DNA of 6,316 nucleotides from Promethearchaeota archaeon (GTDB lineage Archaea > Asgardarchaeota > Lokiarchaeia > Sigynarchaeales > SOKP01): the NCBI GenBank assembly GCA_014729315.1, contig WJKD01000532.1:1-6316 (forward strand), given 5' to 3'. The translations under genes were made by a program, and so were the position numbers. This document shows, piece by piece, positions 5,751-6,316 of the stretch (positions are counted from its first letter, which is position 1; each line of letters begins with the position of its first letter). The notes under the pieces are model-generated. The model ran no database searches, was not told the origin of the DNA, and saw only the letters and a program-made list of their open reading frames with translations.

Positions 5751-6316
5751 GTGTTTCTAATAAAAAATCCTATAAAATTTTTTGTTGACAAATTCAACGA
5801 ACTTCTTCTAAAAACCCTTATTCTTGTTAAAAGAATAACGAAAAATCGTTATTGGTCAACATACTTTGCAGATAAAATTATTTTTACGATTAATAAATTA
5901 GTTAAAAATGAATTCATTCCGAATCCAAAGGAACATTTATATGTGGAAGTGACGAATATATGTAATTTAAGGTGTAGATTTTGTGCCTATAGTAAGTCTA
6001 CAAATGAAAAAATAGTAATGCCTAATCAGAAGTTTTTTGATATAATAAATCAGGCAACTGAATTTGGTTATCACACTTTTGGCTTAACTCCCATTGTTGG
6101 AGAAGTATTTGTGGATAAAAATTTTATGGAGAAGATTAGATTTTTGGAACAACATCCAAAAGTTAAGAATTATAGCTTTTTCACAAATTTTACCTTAGCA
6201 AATGAGGAAATAATTGATCAGATACTTAAAACCAAAAAATTACATGAATTTTTTATAAGTATTTATGGTCATAACGAAAAAGCATTTATCAACTTCACAC
6301 AATCGAACAGTAAAAC
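5751..6316 (+). CDS. Radical SAM enzyme, N-terminal part (runs off the window)
   Basis: The open frame runs from a GTG at 5751 to the right edge (188 codons visible, no stop). It carries the radical SAM cluster motif C-x3-C-x2-C, in VEVTNICNLRCRFCAYSK with Cys71, Cys75 and Cys78, which binds a 4Fe-4S cluster used to cleave S-adenosylmethionine. It continues with the expected barrel strands: GLTPIVGEVFVDK, taking the place of the G-G-E-P strand-2 motif, KNYSFFTNFT and HEFFISIYG. About 60 residues precede the motif, rich in basic and hydrophobic residues. Such enzymes in glycan clusters modify sugars or peptides, and a C-terminal SPASM or twitch domain would lie outside the window. The start is uncertain: GTG 5751 is the only usual start in this frame after the TGA at 5736-5738, while a better-looking ATG at 5735 is in another frame that stops at 5786. 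A one-base change in the A6 (5762-5767) or T6 (5778-5783) run would join them. Substrate unknown. Confidence 0.88.
   Translation, partial: MFLIKNPIKFFVDKFNELLLKTLILVKRITKNRYWSTYFADKIIFTINKLVKNEFIPNPKEHLYVEVTNICNLRCRFCAYSKSTNEKIVMPNQKFFDIINQATEFGYHTFGLTPIVGEVFVDKNFMEKIRFLEQHPKVKNYSFFTNFTLANEEIIDQILKTKKLHEFFISIYGHNEKAFINFTQSNSK
5834..5853 (+). repeat. Perfect 8-bp hairpin inside the radical SAM gene
   Basis: AATAACGA (5834-5841) and TCGTTATT (5846-5853) form a perfect 8-bp stem with an AAAA loop, about 85 bases after the presumed start codon. A role in translation or early termination is possible, but chance occurrence in AT-rich DNA cannot be excluded. Confidence 0.5.

Noticed and set aside
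1..6316. CRISPR array, tRNA, rRNA, transposase or toxin-antitoxin pair
   Set aside because: No regularly spaced repeats, cloverleaf, rRNA-like stretch, DDE-type protein or small two-gene module could be recognised.

Overview
The window is AT-rich (about 30% G+C by eye) and carries part of a surface-polysaccharide or glycoconjugate locus. Five complete genes and one gene cut by the right edge can be supported: an ABC-transporter ATPase, a CDP-glycerol glycerophosphotransferase-like (TagB/TagF-type) enzyme, a little-known GT-B-like glycosyltransferase, a CgeB-type glycosyltransferase, a divergent polysaccharide-deacetylase-like protein and the N-terminal part of a radical SAM enzyme. The host cannot be fixed from this sequence. 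Arginine codons mix AGA with CGA, CGT and CGC, and three starts are not preceded by a good Shine-Dalgarno. This fits an AT-rich bacterium (a spirochaete such as Leptospira would be one possibility) but does not exclude an archaeon. No rRNA, tRNA, transposase or CRISPR array is visible.

Layout. The ABC ATPase (16-939, +) converges on the glycerophosphotransferase-like gene (999-2237, -). A 395-base divergent gap (2238-2632) follows, holding several overlapping mini-ORFs with ribosome-binding-site-like motifs but no ordinary gene. The first glycosyltransferase (2633-3775, +, TTG start) converges across a perfect hairpin on the CgeB-type glycosyltransferase (3854-4876, -). The deacetylase-like gene (4974 to 5459 or 5522, -) lies upstream of that gene on the same strand, with a hairpin between them. 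A second divergent gap of about 230 bases contains two overlapping inverted repeats and leads to the radical SAM gene (5751 or nearby to beyond 6316, +).

How the genes may work together (inference). Two glycosyltransferases would extend a glycan, the TagB-like enzyme would add a polyol-phosphate such as glycerol phosphate, the deacetylase-like protein and the radical SAM enzyme would modify sugars, and the ABC ATPase, with a permease outside the window, could export the product. Strand direction changes four times in 6.3 kb. That is unlike a classic single-operon O-antigen cluster and suggests assembly from separately acquired cassettes. I see no clearly new kind of defence or mobile system here. 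The most unusual items are the overlapping inverted repeats at 5519-5607, the chain of overlapping mini-ORFs at 2478-2636, and the uncertain start of the radical SAM gene.
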